A DNA stretch of 64,000 bases from Amborella trichopoda (lineage: Eukaryota; Streptophyta; Magnoliopsida; Amborellales; Amborellaceae): NCBI RefSeq assembly GCF_000471905.2, contig NW_006499207.1:3365012-3429011 (forward strand). Reading direction: 5' to 3'. Both the position numbers and the translations under genes were made by a program. Shown here in pieces: positions 1-11,995 of this stretch. Positions within the stretch are counted from its first letter, which is position 1; every line of letters starts with the position of its first letter. The notes below the pieces were generated by a model. The model was not told the origin of the DNA. It worked only from the letters and a program-made list of their open reading frames with translations, and ran no database searches.

Positions 1-1039
1 ACTAGTCGTACACTAGGGAAGTGTAGTGATTGCAGGCTTTTTAGAACCAAATCACGCACCATCTCGGCAGTCAAAGCTGTATTGGGGAGGTGAGGAGGCA
101 ACACCGGTTCACGTTTCGATTCCCATTTGCGGGCTTTGAGGAATGTTGCCAAGAAGGGTAAGCTTGTGCGGTAGCTATTTGGACTGCTCTACAACTTGTG
201 TCTGGACCTCGGATTCCCTTTGAGCCAGCACAGCTCTTAAGTGCGTCATTTCTTCAGATTGGTTCGGGTCATTTCCCCTACCAACCATCATCACATTCAA
301 ATGGGCTGCTGCTCGAATAGTCCGATGGACTCACTATTCGATATTAGGACATCGGGTTCTTGTAATCTAAAGTGAAGAGCCGAGGTATCCACAGCTATTG
401 ACGAGGATTTCCTTGCCTTGGCTATACTGCAGGCAACATTCGGGTTTGGAACAACTTACTAGTTCTTGCTTTCACTGTTTGCCTTTTTGGATGGCAGCTT
501 GATGGGTGGAGGTCCGTCATTAGATGATAGGGACAACACATCATCGAACCACATAGTGATCTTCTCTCCTGCTGTCCCCTTCCTATTGATCGGGGAGCAC
601 CCTTATCATGTTACATGGCCATACCTCATTAAGATAGTCCCTCGGATCATGTACTATCTCATTAGGCTTTGTGTTTAGGAACCATATCAATGTCTTAATC
701 ATCGACTCATCATTTGGTCAATTATCCATTTGGGCCCTTTCACAAACATACAAGTTGAGGACCTCTCGCGCATGCTTGAGAATTGCCTAAGCATACACCT
801 TTTGAGCTTGCATGTATCTCTTCGACCGTGTTTTGGGGATACATGAAGAATTGTCATCACCTTGAATTAGACGGTGAAAGTCGAGGTCCCATAAACTATC
901 AACCGTCTGGGGATGATCAGCCCTGAGCGGGTCGATGCCCCGAGTATTGGCACCCACAAGTGGTCGGTTAAGACAATTAGGACATGGGGCGTTGACAACG
1001 TGAGGATGTACAATAGCTAGGCCATGAGCGACATGGTGC

Positions 1040-2065
1040 GAGCCAGTGAGGTTAGTATCACAAGGTAGACTAACCGCTAGTCGATAGTTGGCATACTTAG
1101 GATGCAAGCCGATGGGGTTGGTAACGCAAGGAAGACCAACCCGGTCAATTGTCAAAGCACTTGTGGCGTGAGCTGGTGGAGTTAGTAACACAAGGAAGGC
1201 TAACCATCAATCGATTATTGGCATACTTAGGATGCGAGCTGGTGGGATTGCTAACACAAGGAAGACCAAGCGTTGGTCTATTGTCAAAGTACTTGGGACA
1301 CGAGCTGGTGGTGTTAGTAACACTAGGAAGGCTGACTGCCAGTCGATTATTGGCATACTTAGGATGCGAGCCGGTGGGGTTGGTAACACAAAGAAGATCA
1401 ACCGATGGTCGATTATTGGCGTACTTGGGACACAGGCCGGTGGGGTTAGTAACACAAGGAAGACTAACCACTGGTTGATTATTGGCGTACTTAGGATGCG
1501 AGCCAGTGGGGTTGGTAACACAAAGGAAGACAAACTGTCTGTCAATTTTCAAAGTACTTGAGCCCTGAGCCAGTGGGGTTAGTATGGTAACACAAGGAAG
1601 AGCAATCACTGGTCGATTGTTAAAGTACTTGGAACGCAAGACGATGGGGTTAGTAACACAAGAAAGACTAACCGCCAGTCGATTATTGGCGTACTTAACA
1701 TGCAAGCCGGTGGGGTTCGTAACACAAGGAGGACCAAACGCTGGTTACCAACCCCCTGTCGATTATTGGCATACTTGGGATGCAAGCCGGTGGGGTTATT
1801 AACACAAGGAAGACTAATTGTTGGTCGATTATTGGTGTATTTAGGATGCGAGTCAGTGGGGTTGGTAACACAAGGAAGACCAACCGCCGGTCTATTATCA
1901 AAGTACTTGGGACATGATCCGGTGGGTTTAGTAATACAAGGAAAACTAACCAATGGTCGATTATTGACGTACTTAAGATGCGAGCCCATGGGATTGATAA
2001 CACAAGGAAGACTAACCACCTGTCGATTACTGATGTTCCTGGGACGTAGGCAGATGGGGTTACGA
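1040..2065. repeat. 66-bp tandem array, about 15.5 copies
   Basis: Copies recur at 66-base spacing, for example with the motif GTTAGTAACACAAGGAAG. Two unit variants tend to alternate: one with GGCATACTTAGGATGCGAGC, one with AAAGTACTTGGGACACGAGC. This suggests a 132-bp dimer in the first half that later becomes irregular. Because 66 is divisible by three, several frames on both strands stay open as 22-residue repeats such as CVTNPTGSHPKYANN. These are by-products of the period and not evidence of a protein. The array lies in the leader of the minus-strand gypsy fragment. Confidence 0.93.
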
Positions 2066-2659
2066 GGTCGTATAGAAGTGTGAACCAAGTGCACAACCTT
2101 CGCACCTAGCGGCGAAAAGCAAGACCTTGAAAGGAAGGGCCAAAAGGCTTACGGACTCTTGCTCGAACTTCTAGATGAACTAAGCAAGGATTGTTTCCCC
2201 TGATTGAGGTAGTGGAGCTTGCATAACGCTATGAAGGTGTGTGCTCGTGTGTGAGATTACTCGCAATACCATCACTACTCTTCCTTCCTTGACTTTTACC
2301 GGCGTAAGTGAGAACTATTGTCATCGGCTTGACACCTTTGATTAAAGCCACCTGGGGTCACATATTGCGAGTCGCGGCCTTTCGCCTTGTAGCTCATGGG
2401 TTGCCTCGATTATCAACAACTGTAAGGTAGTCCGTGGGTGAGGGGAAGTTCAGTGGAACTTCCATAATGCCGACTTGAAAGGAGGTCATTATCGCAACCA
2501 CCGATACCTAACGACGTATGTAATAACATAGGGGATCGCTCGTTAGAGTGATAAGGAAGCAAGAATATGAAAGATAAAGAGACCCAGACAGATGGTATAT
2601 TTAAAAGAAAAAGATTATGCTCTTTTCTATGACCTGCTAGAGATGAAGGGTGAACTATT

Positions 2660-2676
2660 CCCTAGTGGAGTCATCA
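2660..2676 (-). other. Primer-binding-site-like motif of a Tat/Ogre-type gypsy element
   Basis: The minus strand reads TGATGACTCCACTAGGG. The tRNA-Arg-type primer site of plant Tat/Ogre elements is TGGCGACTCCACTGGGG from general knowledge. The three differences are all transitions, as expected from decay of methylated DNA. It fixes the orientation of the fragment: LTR above, internal region below. Confidence 0.55.
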
Positions 2677-4165
2677 GAGATTTGGATTCTCTGAAAATGT
2701 GAAAACTGGTGAAAAGGGGGGGTATTTGATGTTTTAAAAAGACAATATAATTTAAAACATGCTTAGACTCCAATTAAACACTTTACTAGAGGTCATCACA
2801 GTCGGGGCCAAATTCGCCCATGCATTCCATATCATAGAAGATACAGGTGTTTATATGATATATTGGGAACATAATAGTTCTAGGAGTTTAACCCCCTGTT
2901 ATAGTTTACATTGACTAAATAATACAATAGGAGCAAATAAGGCCAAGTATCCTTGATTATAGCTATATACCTAATCTATGGCAGGGATGTTAATCCTACA
3001 TCTTGTCCTTTTTAGAGAACGGGCTCAAGCGGGTATTTCAGAGCACAAAATCAATTTCTTTCTGTTTTCTATCTTTTCTCACTCTATCTTAGAACTAGAA
3101 TCAATACGTGATTAACTTAAGGCAACCAAATATATCTTCTCAAAGGAAAATATGTGAACCACTTTCTCATCTGCTCGCTCTTTGCTTGTTGAAACCTTCC
3201 CTGGAAAACTGTTGCTGGAATCCCACTGCTTGTCGGAGTTTCTATCGAGCACCCTCTGCTCACTGTTAAAAAATTTTTGTTTAAGCTTTTTTTTTTCCTT
3301 CAATGAAAAGTAAAGGAAAATGGGGTTTTCTCCCCTTATACAGCCAACACTAACCTCAAAAGCCCCTCACAAACTGGGAATCCCAGTCGCGTCCAAGGAA
3401 AATCAAATGACGATGGGTGGGGAAGGGCTTTGACCCGAGGATCGAGGCAACCCCCATCGCCGCCTAAAAAATTCCAACAAATGGGTTGGATAGGGTCGGG
3501 CTCGGGTAATGGCCCGAATATTAATCCATACCTAGTGCCGGCTACGTGGTCAAAGGTACCTAGCACCGGTTATGTTTCAACAACCACAGCACCAGTTGTG
3601 TGCTCGGCAAGCCAGCGACAGCTGTATTCAAGCACATGCCATCCTCAACGTCAGCTGTGTTTTAATAATCTAGTGCCCACTGTATTTTTAAAAATCCAGC
3701 TTCAGCTGATTGATTAAGGATCAGTGTTGGTTGTCTTGAGCGTCGGTCGAGCACTTTCAAGAAATAATGGTTACTGCACTGGATGCCGGTTGTATTTTAA
3801 GAAGCCTAAGCCATATCCCTAATAAAGTTGCACCTTGACTCTAACCTATTACCTCCAGCAAAGTAAAACCTAGGTCAATAAAAAACAAGTCATGACTTCT
3901 CATCCCCAGTAAGAGAACCATACACATACTATTATCTCTAGTAGAGTTAGGGTCATTCTTGCTGCTGCAACCCCGAGTGGCCCGCCTCACACTTATTCTA
4001 GCTTCAAGGATATTAAGAGACCCACATTTGTCCCCTTTTCCCCAATGAAGTCAGCCTTCCTATTTGGACCCCTTGTCGGTTTTACCTATCTTGTCCCTAG
4101 AGAGTCAAGTTGCTGAACACAAACCTTTTCCCCATGCAGTCTCTCCTACGTGGTGACCCAAGCCT
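2677..4165. other. No gene; probable LTR remnant and degenerate short repeats
   Basis: No ORF here resembles a known protein. By position the lower part should be the LTR of the minus-strand gypsy fragment, but I see no clean TG...CA ends. From about 3555 to 3810 short motifs such as CAGCTGTGTTTTAA and CCGGTTGTATTTTAAGAA recur roughly every 27-30 bases at first, then more sparsely. Confidence 0.4.
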
Positions 4166-4169
4166 TAAT

Positions 4170-5300
4170 CGGCGCTGCATGACCTCGGATTGTACAGCCC
4201 TGATCTAGTTGCAGGACCCTAAAACTGCATGGTCCAAACTTTCTGATCATAAATTGTAGCGGAAGTCTAGCTGCACGACCTTAAACTGCACAGTCTAAGC
4301 TATATGACTTTAAACCATAGTACACATCCTTGTCGCATGACGTTAAAAGGCTTCGCACTACGGTCCAAACTATATGACCTTAAACAGCAACAGAGATCTA
4401 GTTGAACAACCTTAAACTGTTTGGTCCTAGTTGCATAAGTCTAAACTGCATAATCGTGGTCCAATCTATATGACCCTAAATCATATTGCACGTCCTGGCC
4501 ACATGACAATAAAATTCTTTGCACAGGTCCAAGAGGCATGCCATAAACTTGCTCCCACATACGTGCACACACCTTTTACGTGCATCTTCAAGAACATCTT
4601 CCCTAATCGACCCGTTCTTTGCATGTACCACCTTTACTATCTCCTCAGTGAGTTCGTTCCTTTTATCATCCTACATCATCCCCCAGTGAGTCTCACCCGC
4701 ACTCACAAAATGACGAACCATCCCGCCACCTATACTCATCGTAAGCTAGTGGGTCACCATTTTTCATCCACCTTTCATACATCATCTATCTTTCATAGGT
4801 AGCCTCGTGCCATCTCCCCACAAGTGAGCTAAAATCACTACCATACTCCCTCCATGGCCCCTACAGACTATCATTCATCTCCATTACAGTCCAGCTATAT
4901 GACCTTAAACAATAGTGCACATCCTGGCCGCATGATGTTAAAAGGCTTTGCACAGGTCCCGAAGGCATGACCTTAAACTCGTCTTCACAAAAAAAGTGAA
5001 ATAATGGGCATAGTGTATACCTTAATAAGGGAACGCCATGAGCAAAAATGATGGAGGGGCGTGGTCATGAAATTATGAGTAAAAGAGTTTTGTGAATAAA
5101 ACCCGAGAATGATGAAAACCTTGAAGGGCATCGTGAGTAAAAAATGAAAGAATAAAGGTGAGCATGGTCGAAAGGTCATGGGTAAAAGAGCCCCAAATAA
5201 ACTGAAGTTGGTGAAAACTGTCTCTACGGCGCCCGCTTCCCAAGTTCAAGTGAAAGTCTATAAAGGACGCTTGGATCAATAAACAAGTTCATGCAGCGCT
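4170..5300 (+). mobile_element. Tat-type gypsy 3' UTR remnant
   Basis: Two motif blocks occur in the same order as downstream of the integrase at 21297-21840. First come repeats of the type CATGACCTTAAAC or TATGACCCTAAA (4170-4975). Then comes a block of GTGAAAACC...GGCATCGTGAGTAAAA type (4985-5200). No pol lies directly upstream, so this is a detached 3' end. The block of GAAAACC and GAGTAAAAA motifs is common next to the 3' end of plant Tat elements. No coding sequence is supported. Confidence 0.55.
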
Positions 5301-5532
5301 CGCCGCAATAGGTGGCTTCAACCCTCACTCAAAAAGAAAAATCCCTGGTGTTACAATACCAGAATAAAAAAATATGAGCTCTAAGGAAAAGATTTCGACA
5401 GCCTGAGTCCTGTTACCAAAAGGACTCAAAAGACAGGAGATTCACCAAGCTGGCAAGACAAGTCTCATGAAGAAGAGCATCATTCCCAGGAGGTTACAAA
5501 TACACTCCACGATGCCGGAGACACCTCGAGAA

Positions 5533-5945
5533 GCCATGACTTTGGAGCGGCAATCAGATGATTGTCATAGCTACAAAGTAGTGGGTAGGGGTGGTTATAC
5601 CCAAAGTTGGTTATCTCGATAAACTGAGGTACCCTACTCGCGAAGGACAACTGGTGCACTACGCAGACGAGCACTGACAAACGGCTCTCTAGCACAACAA
5701 ACAAATAAGAATGTCACTTTGATGAACCAAAGATGCCCCAAGAAGGCTAAGTCAGCCATGAGTTTGGAGTGACAATCAGATGATTGTCGTAGCTAGAAAG
5801 CAGTGGGTAGGGGTGGTTATTCTCAAAGCTGGTTATCTCGATAAACTGAGATACCCTACCCGCCAAGGACAACTGGTGCACTACGCAGACGAGCGTCGAC
5901 CAAAGGCTTTTTTTTTGTCTATCCATGATAAAGAAACCTAGACTA
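5533..5945. repeat. Direct duplication, 221-bp period
   Basis: The stretch beginning GCCATGACTTTGGAG at 5533 recurs at 5754 as GCCATGAGTTTGGAG. The two share long segments, such as GGACAACTGGTGCACTACGC, with scattered differences. It lies in the gypsy 3' region before the LTR-like sequence at 6293. Confidence 0.85.
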
Positions 5946-7585
5946 AATGGGAAAAATTCCCTTCGATATGACACTCAATTGCTAGAAGGGCCTGATTATG
6001 ACTGACAAGGTCCGTACAAAATCTTCAGCTTTGGAATCACAAATAGTTCACATGAGGGTGAGGACTTTGATAAGATCCCTCAAAAAAGTCTCTTTTCCCC
6101 CTAAATTTTCCATCAATAGACTCGCGAACAAGGCATTCCTATGTCTGAGCATCCTAGTTGCACCATTACGTGAATCTCCTCAGCACTCATGTGGTCCTGT
6201 GGCTAGAAAGAAAAAAGTAATAAAGCCGAAGGAAATTTTCTGAATGTTGTCCTTCTCACTTTTCTCTAAGCACAACATTCAATGGGGCAAGTTGTTTGAA
6301 CGCATTTTTCAGCACCTTGGTCCCTGATGCGGAATAAAGCGAAAGCAAGTCAATAAAGACTACAAAAGAAGTGGAAATCTCGAAAATCTCATAATTACCC
6401 CAGAAATGGTCAAAGATCTTCATCATCACTCCAAAAGGTCACCTGCCAAGTTTCATTGCGATCAGACATGTCTAAGGTAGTGAACACAAAGAAATAATTT
6501 CGAAAATATTGGCCTTTAACACCCTGAAATGGACCCTGTAACTAGAACTATTTTTTTGGTATTTCAAACAACTGTGGGAATACTACCACTAGTTCTGACA
6601 CGATCGAAACTTCATATGGATCAAGTTTCAGCTTAATAGGGCACTCTAGGGCAAAGTTATGGGTAAAATACCGAAAAGGGGTAGGCCGCACACTATTCCC
6701 GTGTGGCCACCCTACATCAAAACATCATTAAAGGTGGCTATTTATACAATCACGGGCAGTGACTTTTGGGGCCTATATCTCACTCGTTCCAAGTTGGATC
6801 GTGCTCAAATTTAGTGAGCGAGTTTGTCTCATCAAGACAAGTGATTCGATATGTGGTATGCCCCGTGATGATGCACGACCTGGGATAAAAATTTAGAAAG
6901 AAGTTGCTGATCTATAAAGAAAGTTATTAAAAATTCAGTAGCAGTACACCCCACTCCGGTGGCCAAATCACGACGCTCGCGTACCCGATCTGACAAAACC
7001 AATTGCATTATGTGCATAAGGTCTGTGGCCATGTCTTGTTCGAACCCCATGTACGATGAACGATTGGATTTCACACATGGAGGCGTCGAAGATACTATAA
7101 ATTTCGGTCTCCGGATATCAAGATTTTGACCAAAAACTCAAGCCGACGAAATCTTCATCTGGACACGAAATAGATCTGCATTTACATTGTGATTCAACAA
7201 AGAAACTAAAGAAAATCATCAAGGAACAAGCACACAATTGATCCAAAGTTTTCAAGATTTAAGCAAATTCCAAGTTTCATGATCATGGCTTAAAAACATG
7301 ATTCATGGCTCAAAGTTGGTATCAAATCGATAGTCATGCTGAGCCCCACAAGAAAATAATTATCTTTCGATCAAAACAGGCTTCAGAACAACCTCGGATC
7401 AGTCATGGAAGATCATGCAAGTTCTCGGGCAGTAGCAGGGACTGTTATGGAATTTTGGACATTGTTAGGCAGTGGCAAAACAGTTCTTTTGCACTCATTT
7501 TTATAATTTCTTTTAATTGAATTAAATTGTAATTATCTTCAATTCTAGGTAGTTTTTAGGCATACACTCATGTTTTAGTGCAATT

Positions 7586-7595
7586 CTATATAAAC
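7586..7595 (+). promoter_or_regulatory. TATA box of LTR-like promoter
   Basis: CTATATAAAC sits after an AT-rich stretch and about 100 bases before a GA/CT-rich leader. The same arrangement is seen at 13214. This is the expected position for an LTR core promoter. Confidence 0.5.
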
Positions 7596-7738
7596 ATGTA
7601 AAGCCAAATTATAAAGGACTTTCGGTTCATTTCACACAACCATCAAAAAAATTTCAATTTCTTTTTGAGCTCGTGGGTGTATCTTGGAGAGAGAGAGAGG
7701 AGAGAAAAGAAACGGGTCAATATCATTCGATAAGGTAA

Positions 7739-8120
7739 CTTTCTCTCTCCTCCTCTCTTTCCCTCTCCTCTTCTTTCTTTCTCTCCTCCCTTATTTCTCT
7801 CTCCTCTTCTTTCTTTCTCTCCTCCCTTATTACTCTCTCCTCCCCTCTTTCTCTCTCCTCTTCTTTCTTTCTCTCTCCTCTTCTTTCTTTCTCTCTCCTC
7901 CCCTCTTTCTCTCTCTTCACTCTATGTTTCTTTCTCTCTTCGTCTCTATCTTTCTTTCTCTCTCTTCATCTCTATCTTTCTTTTTCTCTTCGTATCTATC
8001 TTTATTTCTCTCTCTTCATCTCTTTCTTTCTCTCTCTTTGTCTCTATCTTTCTTTCTCTCTCTTCTTTTCATCTCTATCTCTTTCTCTCTCTTCTTCTTA
8101 TCTTTATCTCTCTTACTGAT
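7739..8120. repeat. Pyrimidine tract, (CT)n/(CTTT)n
   Basis: Nearly 400 bases of C and T on the plus strand, mostly TTTCTCTCTC and CCTCTTCTTTC units. Long ORFs through it on both strands are low-complexity products of the repeat. Confidence 0.95.
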
Positions 8121-8124
8121 CTCT

Positions 8125-8478
8125 GTCTAATACAGTCAGAGAAGTCTAGCATTGATTGCATTTTCTCTCTCTTCTCTGTCCAATACAGTCGGTAAAGCCT
8201 AGTCCCGACTGCATGTTCTCTCCTTCTCAATCTAATACAGTCAATGAAGCTTAGCACCGACTGTATTTTCTCTCTCTTCTCTGTCTAATACAGTCGGTGT
8301 AGCCTAGCATTGATTGTATTTTCTCTCTCTTCTCTGTCTAATACAATCGACGAAGCCTATTGTCGATTATATTTTCTCTTCTTCTTTGTCTAATACAATC
8401 GGTGAAGCTTAACGCCGACTGCATGTTCTCTCTCTTCTCTGTCGAAATACAATCGACGAAGCCTAATGCCGAGTAAGT
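8125..8478. repeat. 53-bp tandem array, about 7 copies
   Basis: Units carry TAATACAGTCGGTGAAGCCTA followed by a CT-rich tail (TTTTCTCTCTCTTCTCTG). Starts at about 8128, 8181, 8233, 8286, 8339, 8391 and 8445 give a period of 52-54. The pyrimidine tail suggests the array grew out of the adjacent tract. Confidence 0.9.
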
Positions 8479-8520
8479 CCCGAACCCACCTTAAATTCCT
8501 CTCACTGGTTGGTAATACCT

Positions 8521-10340
8521 GCCCCTGTTCTTGAACAAGGTTCCTGAGAGAGCGATCTCAAAAGTCCCGGTTCTCCCTAAAACTCGAGATACGTGCCGCT
8601 TGATCATCCAGATCTGGAGGGCAAGAGCGAGGCACCTAATCATCCCCTAAAGCCCACACGAATCTCGAGCCCACTCAAAGGCTAGCCACACACCCGTATG
8701 TCGCCACACCAGATGGGCAAGTGAACCATGTTCCTTAGGCCACCAGCATACACAGGACCTTTTGCAGTCGACTTTTTAAAAAAAAAAAAAATCTGGGGTC
8801 CTCACGAAAAATAAGAAATGGCGCATACCCAAGTGTTGGGAAAAAAACTCGCAAGGGCATCCCAACCGTTCAAACCAAGGGGAGATGCGATTGCCTCATG
8901 GGCAAGATGAGCATCCTACAGTCCATTTCTTATCCTCACCATCAACAGGGATAATAATAGAGTCAAAGAAAAATAAGGTGAAGCAAACTATGGGCAAAGT
9001 TAGCACAGAGAGCAATGGAGAAAGAGTTCAATGCAAGGGGAGTTTAATTAGTGAAAAAAAAGGATTATAAAAAGGTTGTTACAGCAAATCTGTAATTCCT
9101 AAAAATAAATCTGCTCTAAGATAAATCCACCCCCTTCAAGAGCCCCGCCGCCTTCTCACGGTGGTAGTGGCTCCTAAAAAGCAGGATCCTTCTCTTCAAG
9201 AAAGACTTGAAAAGAATCAGCAGCGCCTCTTCCTCCTGCATGCCCTCGGGTGAAGGCGAAGAGTCAGAAGTTGGTTACCCAAGCAGCAGCAAGCAAAATC
9301 CTGAGCAAGAACGTTTCTGCTTTGCATACCAACAGTTCACTCAAGGTTGAACCAACAAGTTGACCAAATCACACAATTGGTCGACCATCGTGAAAGAGAT
9401 GACGGGCCAGTGAAGACCATCTCAATTTACCATCATATCTGGATGGACACGATGGGATTCAGGGTGGCTGACTCTCAACATCTTACTCACGGCCTTGGAC
9501 CTTACGCTCTGGAGCCTACGCTCTGGAGCCTAAGCAAGTAGAAGAGACCTGAATGCACTAACCCATCATTTAGCATGGGTCCGTCAATGCTTTCATATAG
9601 TTTAACACCTTCACCGACACTCAGATTCACTCCAGGATCTGAGACCCAAGAGCCACCCACAGCAAAAGACATCGCCCCTCGGAAGGACCCTACAAGAAGG
9701 AGGGGTATCTTCTCTCTACGTAAGAAGAAGGGAAAGCAAAGCTTCTCGAAACAACAAGAGGAACTGCTTTCCCACTCTCTCAGCCTCGCCTTCTTATAGG
9801 CTTTCCATCAAAGCACCTCGTTTCTTGAGTGACACCTCGTCCAACCACACAGATGCGTGTCATCACAGGGGTATCTCGTTTGACCGCCATGTAAGTCTTA
9901 TGATGCCTCACCTCTTAGGTGCCACTTTCAATGCATCACCAGTCATATCCGCAACCACTTTGCCTCTCAAGCGTCATCATCAACAGGGCACAAGTCGGAT
10001 CTCCCGCCACTTTGGCTCCCAAGTGTCACTTTCTTCGACCACGTGTCACTCTATGGACACTTTATCATCAAAGCGTCGTCTTGGCGCATTAATCCTTGGA
10101 TAGGCATGCTTCCTGGGACTACATTCCCGATAAACATAGGCTAACCGTCAGAATGGCTCGCTTTCCCAACGTCAAGGGACCTCTAGGTGGATGCATTCTT
10201 CTTCCTCCAAGGGTCGTTCACAGAAATGTCGACAAAGACAAGCACTCCGCGTGCCTACAACGGGAGCACAACCAAGCCGTGCTCACCTCCTCCAACACAT
10301 CATCCACGAGGATCGCTGATCCAGTAAGCCTCCTCTAAAG
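8521..10340. other. No supported gene; decayed internal retroelement sequence
   Basis: Short ORFs (for example 9575-9799) match no family I recognise and are separated by stops and an A-rich tract near 8775. By position between two LTR-like regions, this is probably leader or gag sequence of a gypsy element, but nothing in the residues proves it. Confidence 0.4.
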
Positions 10341-10379
10341 AACAAGCCAGGAGCGATTGAAACCATTGCGATTAAAAGA

Positions 10380-10690
10380 AAAAGAGCTTTAGGTGGATAT
10401 AGCCACAAGGTTATGGGTAAAATCGTCAAAACAATAAAAAAAATGGGCATGGTGAAAACCCGCGAGGGCACCTTGAGTAAAAATCACAAGCAGGCATCGC
10501 AACGAAGCCATGAGTAAAAGTGTCCTGAAAACAAGAAAACCAGGCATGGAGAAAACCACAAGGACATCATGAGTAAAAAAGGAAATCAATAGGCGGACAT
10601 GACCTTGAAGTCATAAGTAAAAATGCCTCAGCAAAAGGACTTGGTGAAAACCACCCTTGTGGCACCACTTCCACGTGGTTCAAGCAAAAA
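10380..10690 (+). mobile_element. Tat-type gypsy 3' UTR motif block
   Basis: Decayed units of the type GGTGAAAACCCGCGAGGGCA followed by CCTTGAGTAAAAAT repeat three or four times. The same motif block lies at 4985-5200, 21560-21840, 24290-24620 (minus) and 28690-28925 (minus). It runs straight into the 25-bp array. Confidence 0.6.
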
Positions 10691-10739
10691 CCTGCAAAGG
10701 CACTTGAGCAACAAAATTACGGCCAAAAGGGCCAAAAAC

Positions 10740-11605
10740 AATCTTCGGTCAAAAGGCCAACAAAAATTTTGGCAAAAGGCCAACAAAAATTTTGGCCCAA
10801 ATGCCAACAAAACTTTGACCAAAAGGCCAACACAAAATTCAGGTTAAAAGGCCAAACACAAACTTTGCCAAAAAGGCCAGCAAAAAATTTGGGTCAAAAG
10901 GGCGACAAAAATTCTGGTCAAAAGGCCAACAAAAATTTCGGCCCCAGTACCAACACAACTCTGGCCAAAAGGCTAACAAAAATTCCGGCCCCAGTGCGAA
11001 CATAAATTCCGGCCAAAAGGCCAACAAAAATTTCGGTCCTAGCGCCAACACAAACTCCGGCCAAAAGGCCAACAAAATTTTTGGTCAAAAGCCTAACAAA
11101 AACTTCGGCTCCAGTACCAACAAAAATTATGGTCCCAGCACAAACTTAAACTTCGGCCAAAAAGCCAACAAAAATTCCGGCCAAAAGCCAACACAAATTT
11201 TGTCCCCAGTGCCAACACGAACTCCGGCCAAAAGGCCAAAAAAAACTCCAGCCAAAAGGGCAACAAAAATTTTGGCCAAAACACCAACAAACATTTCAGC
11301 CCCAGCACCAACACAAACTCCGGCCAAAAGGCCAACACAAACTTTGGCAAAAAGGCCAAAAAAAACTCTGACTCTAGTGCCAACACATACTCTGGCCAAA
11401 AGGCCAACAAAACTTCTAGCCCCAGTGCAAACAAAAATTCTTGCCTCAGTGCCTACACAAACTCTGGCCCGAGTGCCAGCAAAAATCTAGCCAAAAGGCC
11501 AACAAAAATTCTGACTCAAACTTCGACCAAAAGGCCAACACAAATTCTGGCCCCAGTTCCAACACAAAGTCCGACAAAAGGGCCAAAACAAATTTTCTTT
11601 TCTTA
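10740..11605. repeat. 24-25-bp tandem array, roughly 34 copies, in a Tat-type 3' UTR
   Basis: The monomer core is AAAAGGCCAACAAAAATT with variants GGCCCCAGTACCAACAC and TTGGCCAAAACACCAACA. Spacing between AAAAGGCC cores is 22-25 bases. The array lies between the gypsy 3' UTR motif block and an LTR-like start at 11996. That is where plant Tat/Ogre elements are known to carry fast-changing tandem repeats that can seed satellite DNA. Leu/Phe/Ala-rich ORFs across it are artefacts. Confidence 0.93.
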
Positions 11606-11995
11606 CCAACCAGATTGGGACCAACACCCATAAAAGGGTGCCTGCTAGCTAGACCATCAAAAGATTCCATTGGTATGGAATGGTAAGCTCACCACAAGGC
11701 TGCCTATCAGCCTGCTCTCCCAAAGAAAAAAAGAGGACTCCAACGAGACTTTGAGAGAGCCCCCAATCATGGCCTCAATCCCCTAGAGACCACTTTGGTT
11801 ACCCCCAAGGAAAAGCTTAACAAGATCTACATCTAAAGGATTGCACTGATGGCGGTGACCACGAAGAAAAACGTATGTTGAGAGGAAATAAACACGTCTT
11901 AGTGATGATTAAAGAGGTGAACTTTGACGATAAAGTATTCATTTTGAATGTTGCACTTCTCTCTTCTCTGAAGTGCAACATCCATCAGGGCAAGT
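11606..11995 (+). other. Spacer before LTR, ending in a purine-rich tract
   Basis: No gene is visible. The final 50 bases (from about 11946) contain the partly self-complementary pair TTGCACTTC and GAAGTGCAA, then CAGGGCAAGT directly before TGTTATAC. The same layout precedes 6293. It probably includes the polypurine tract that primes plus-strand synthesis. Confidence 0.45.

Larger units (their letters stand above)
1..2676 (-). mobile_element. Minus-strand Ty3/gypsy (Tat-like) fragment: primer site, leader, tandem array, possible gag
   Basis: Read on the minus strand, a primer-binding-site-like motif (2660-2676) is followed by about 550 bases of leader without ORFs, then a 66-bp tandem array, then short coding-like pieces down to position 1. 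One piece in the low hundreds reads MTHLRAVLAQRESEVQTQ, which resembles the coiled-coil start of Tat-type gag proteins. Stops break every frame, so no gag domain can be proven. The LTR should lie just above 2677, but its ends are not visible. The call rests on the primer site and the order of parts; the gag reading is inference. Confidence 0.4.
6293..8520 (+). mobile_element. LTR-like region of a gypsy element (right end approximate)
   Basis: The proposed start follows a purine-rich tract (AATGGGGCAAG) and begins TGTTTGAACG. The preceding 50 bases closely resemble those before the second LTR-like region at 11996. Inside are a TATA box (7586-7595), a long pyrimidine tract and a 53-bp tandem array, as expected around an LTR transcription start and untranslated leader. 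I could not find the right end or the primer site, so 8520 is a guess. No ORF is credible here. Confidence 0.45.

Noticed and set aside
787..2105. Long ORFs on both strands with 22-residue repeats, possible repeat protein
   Set aside because: They follow the 66-bp array in several frames on both strands at once. No signal peptide, domain or stable frame across the array.
7684..8130. 148-codon Leu/Ser/Phe-rich ORF resembling a membrane protein
   Set aside because: It is the translation of a CT/CTTT tract.
10623..11686. Several Ala/Lys/Pro or Leu/Phe-rich ORFs
   Set aside because: Translations of the 24-25-bp array on both strands.
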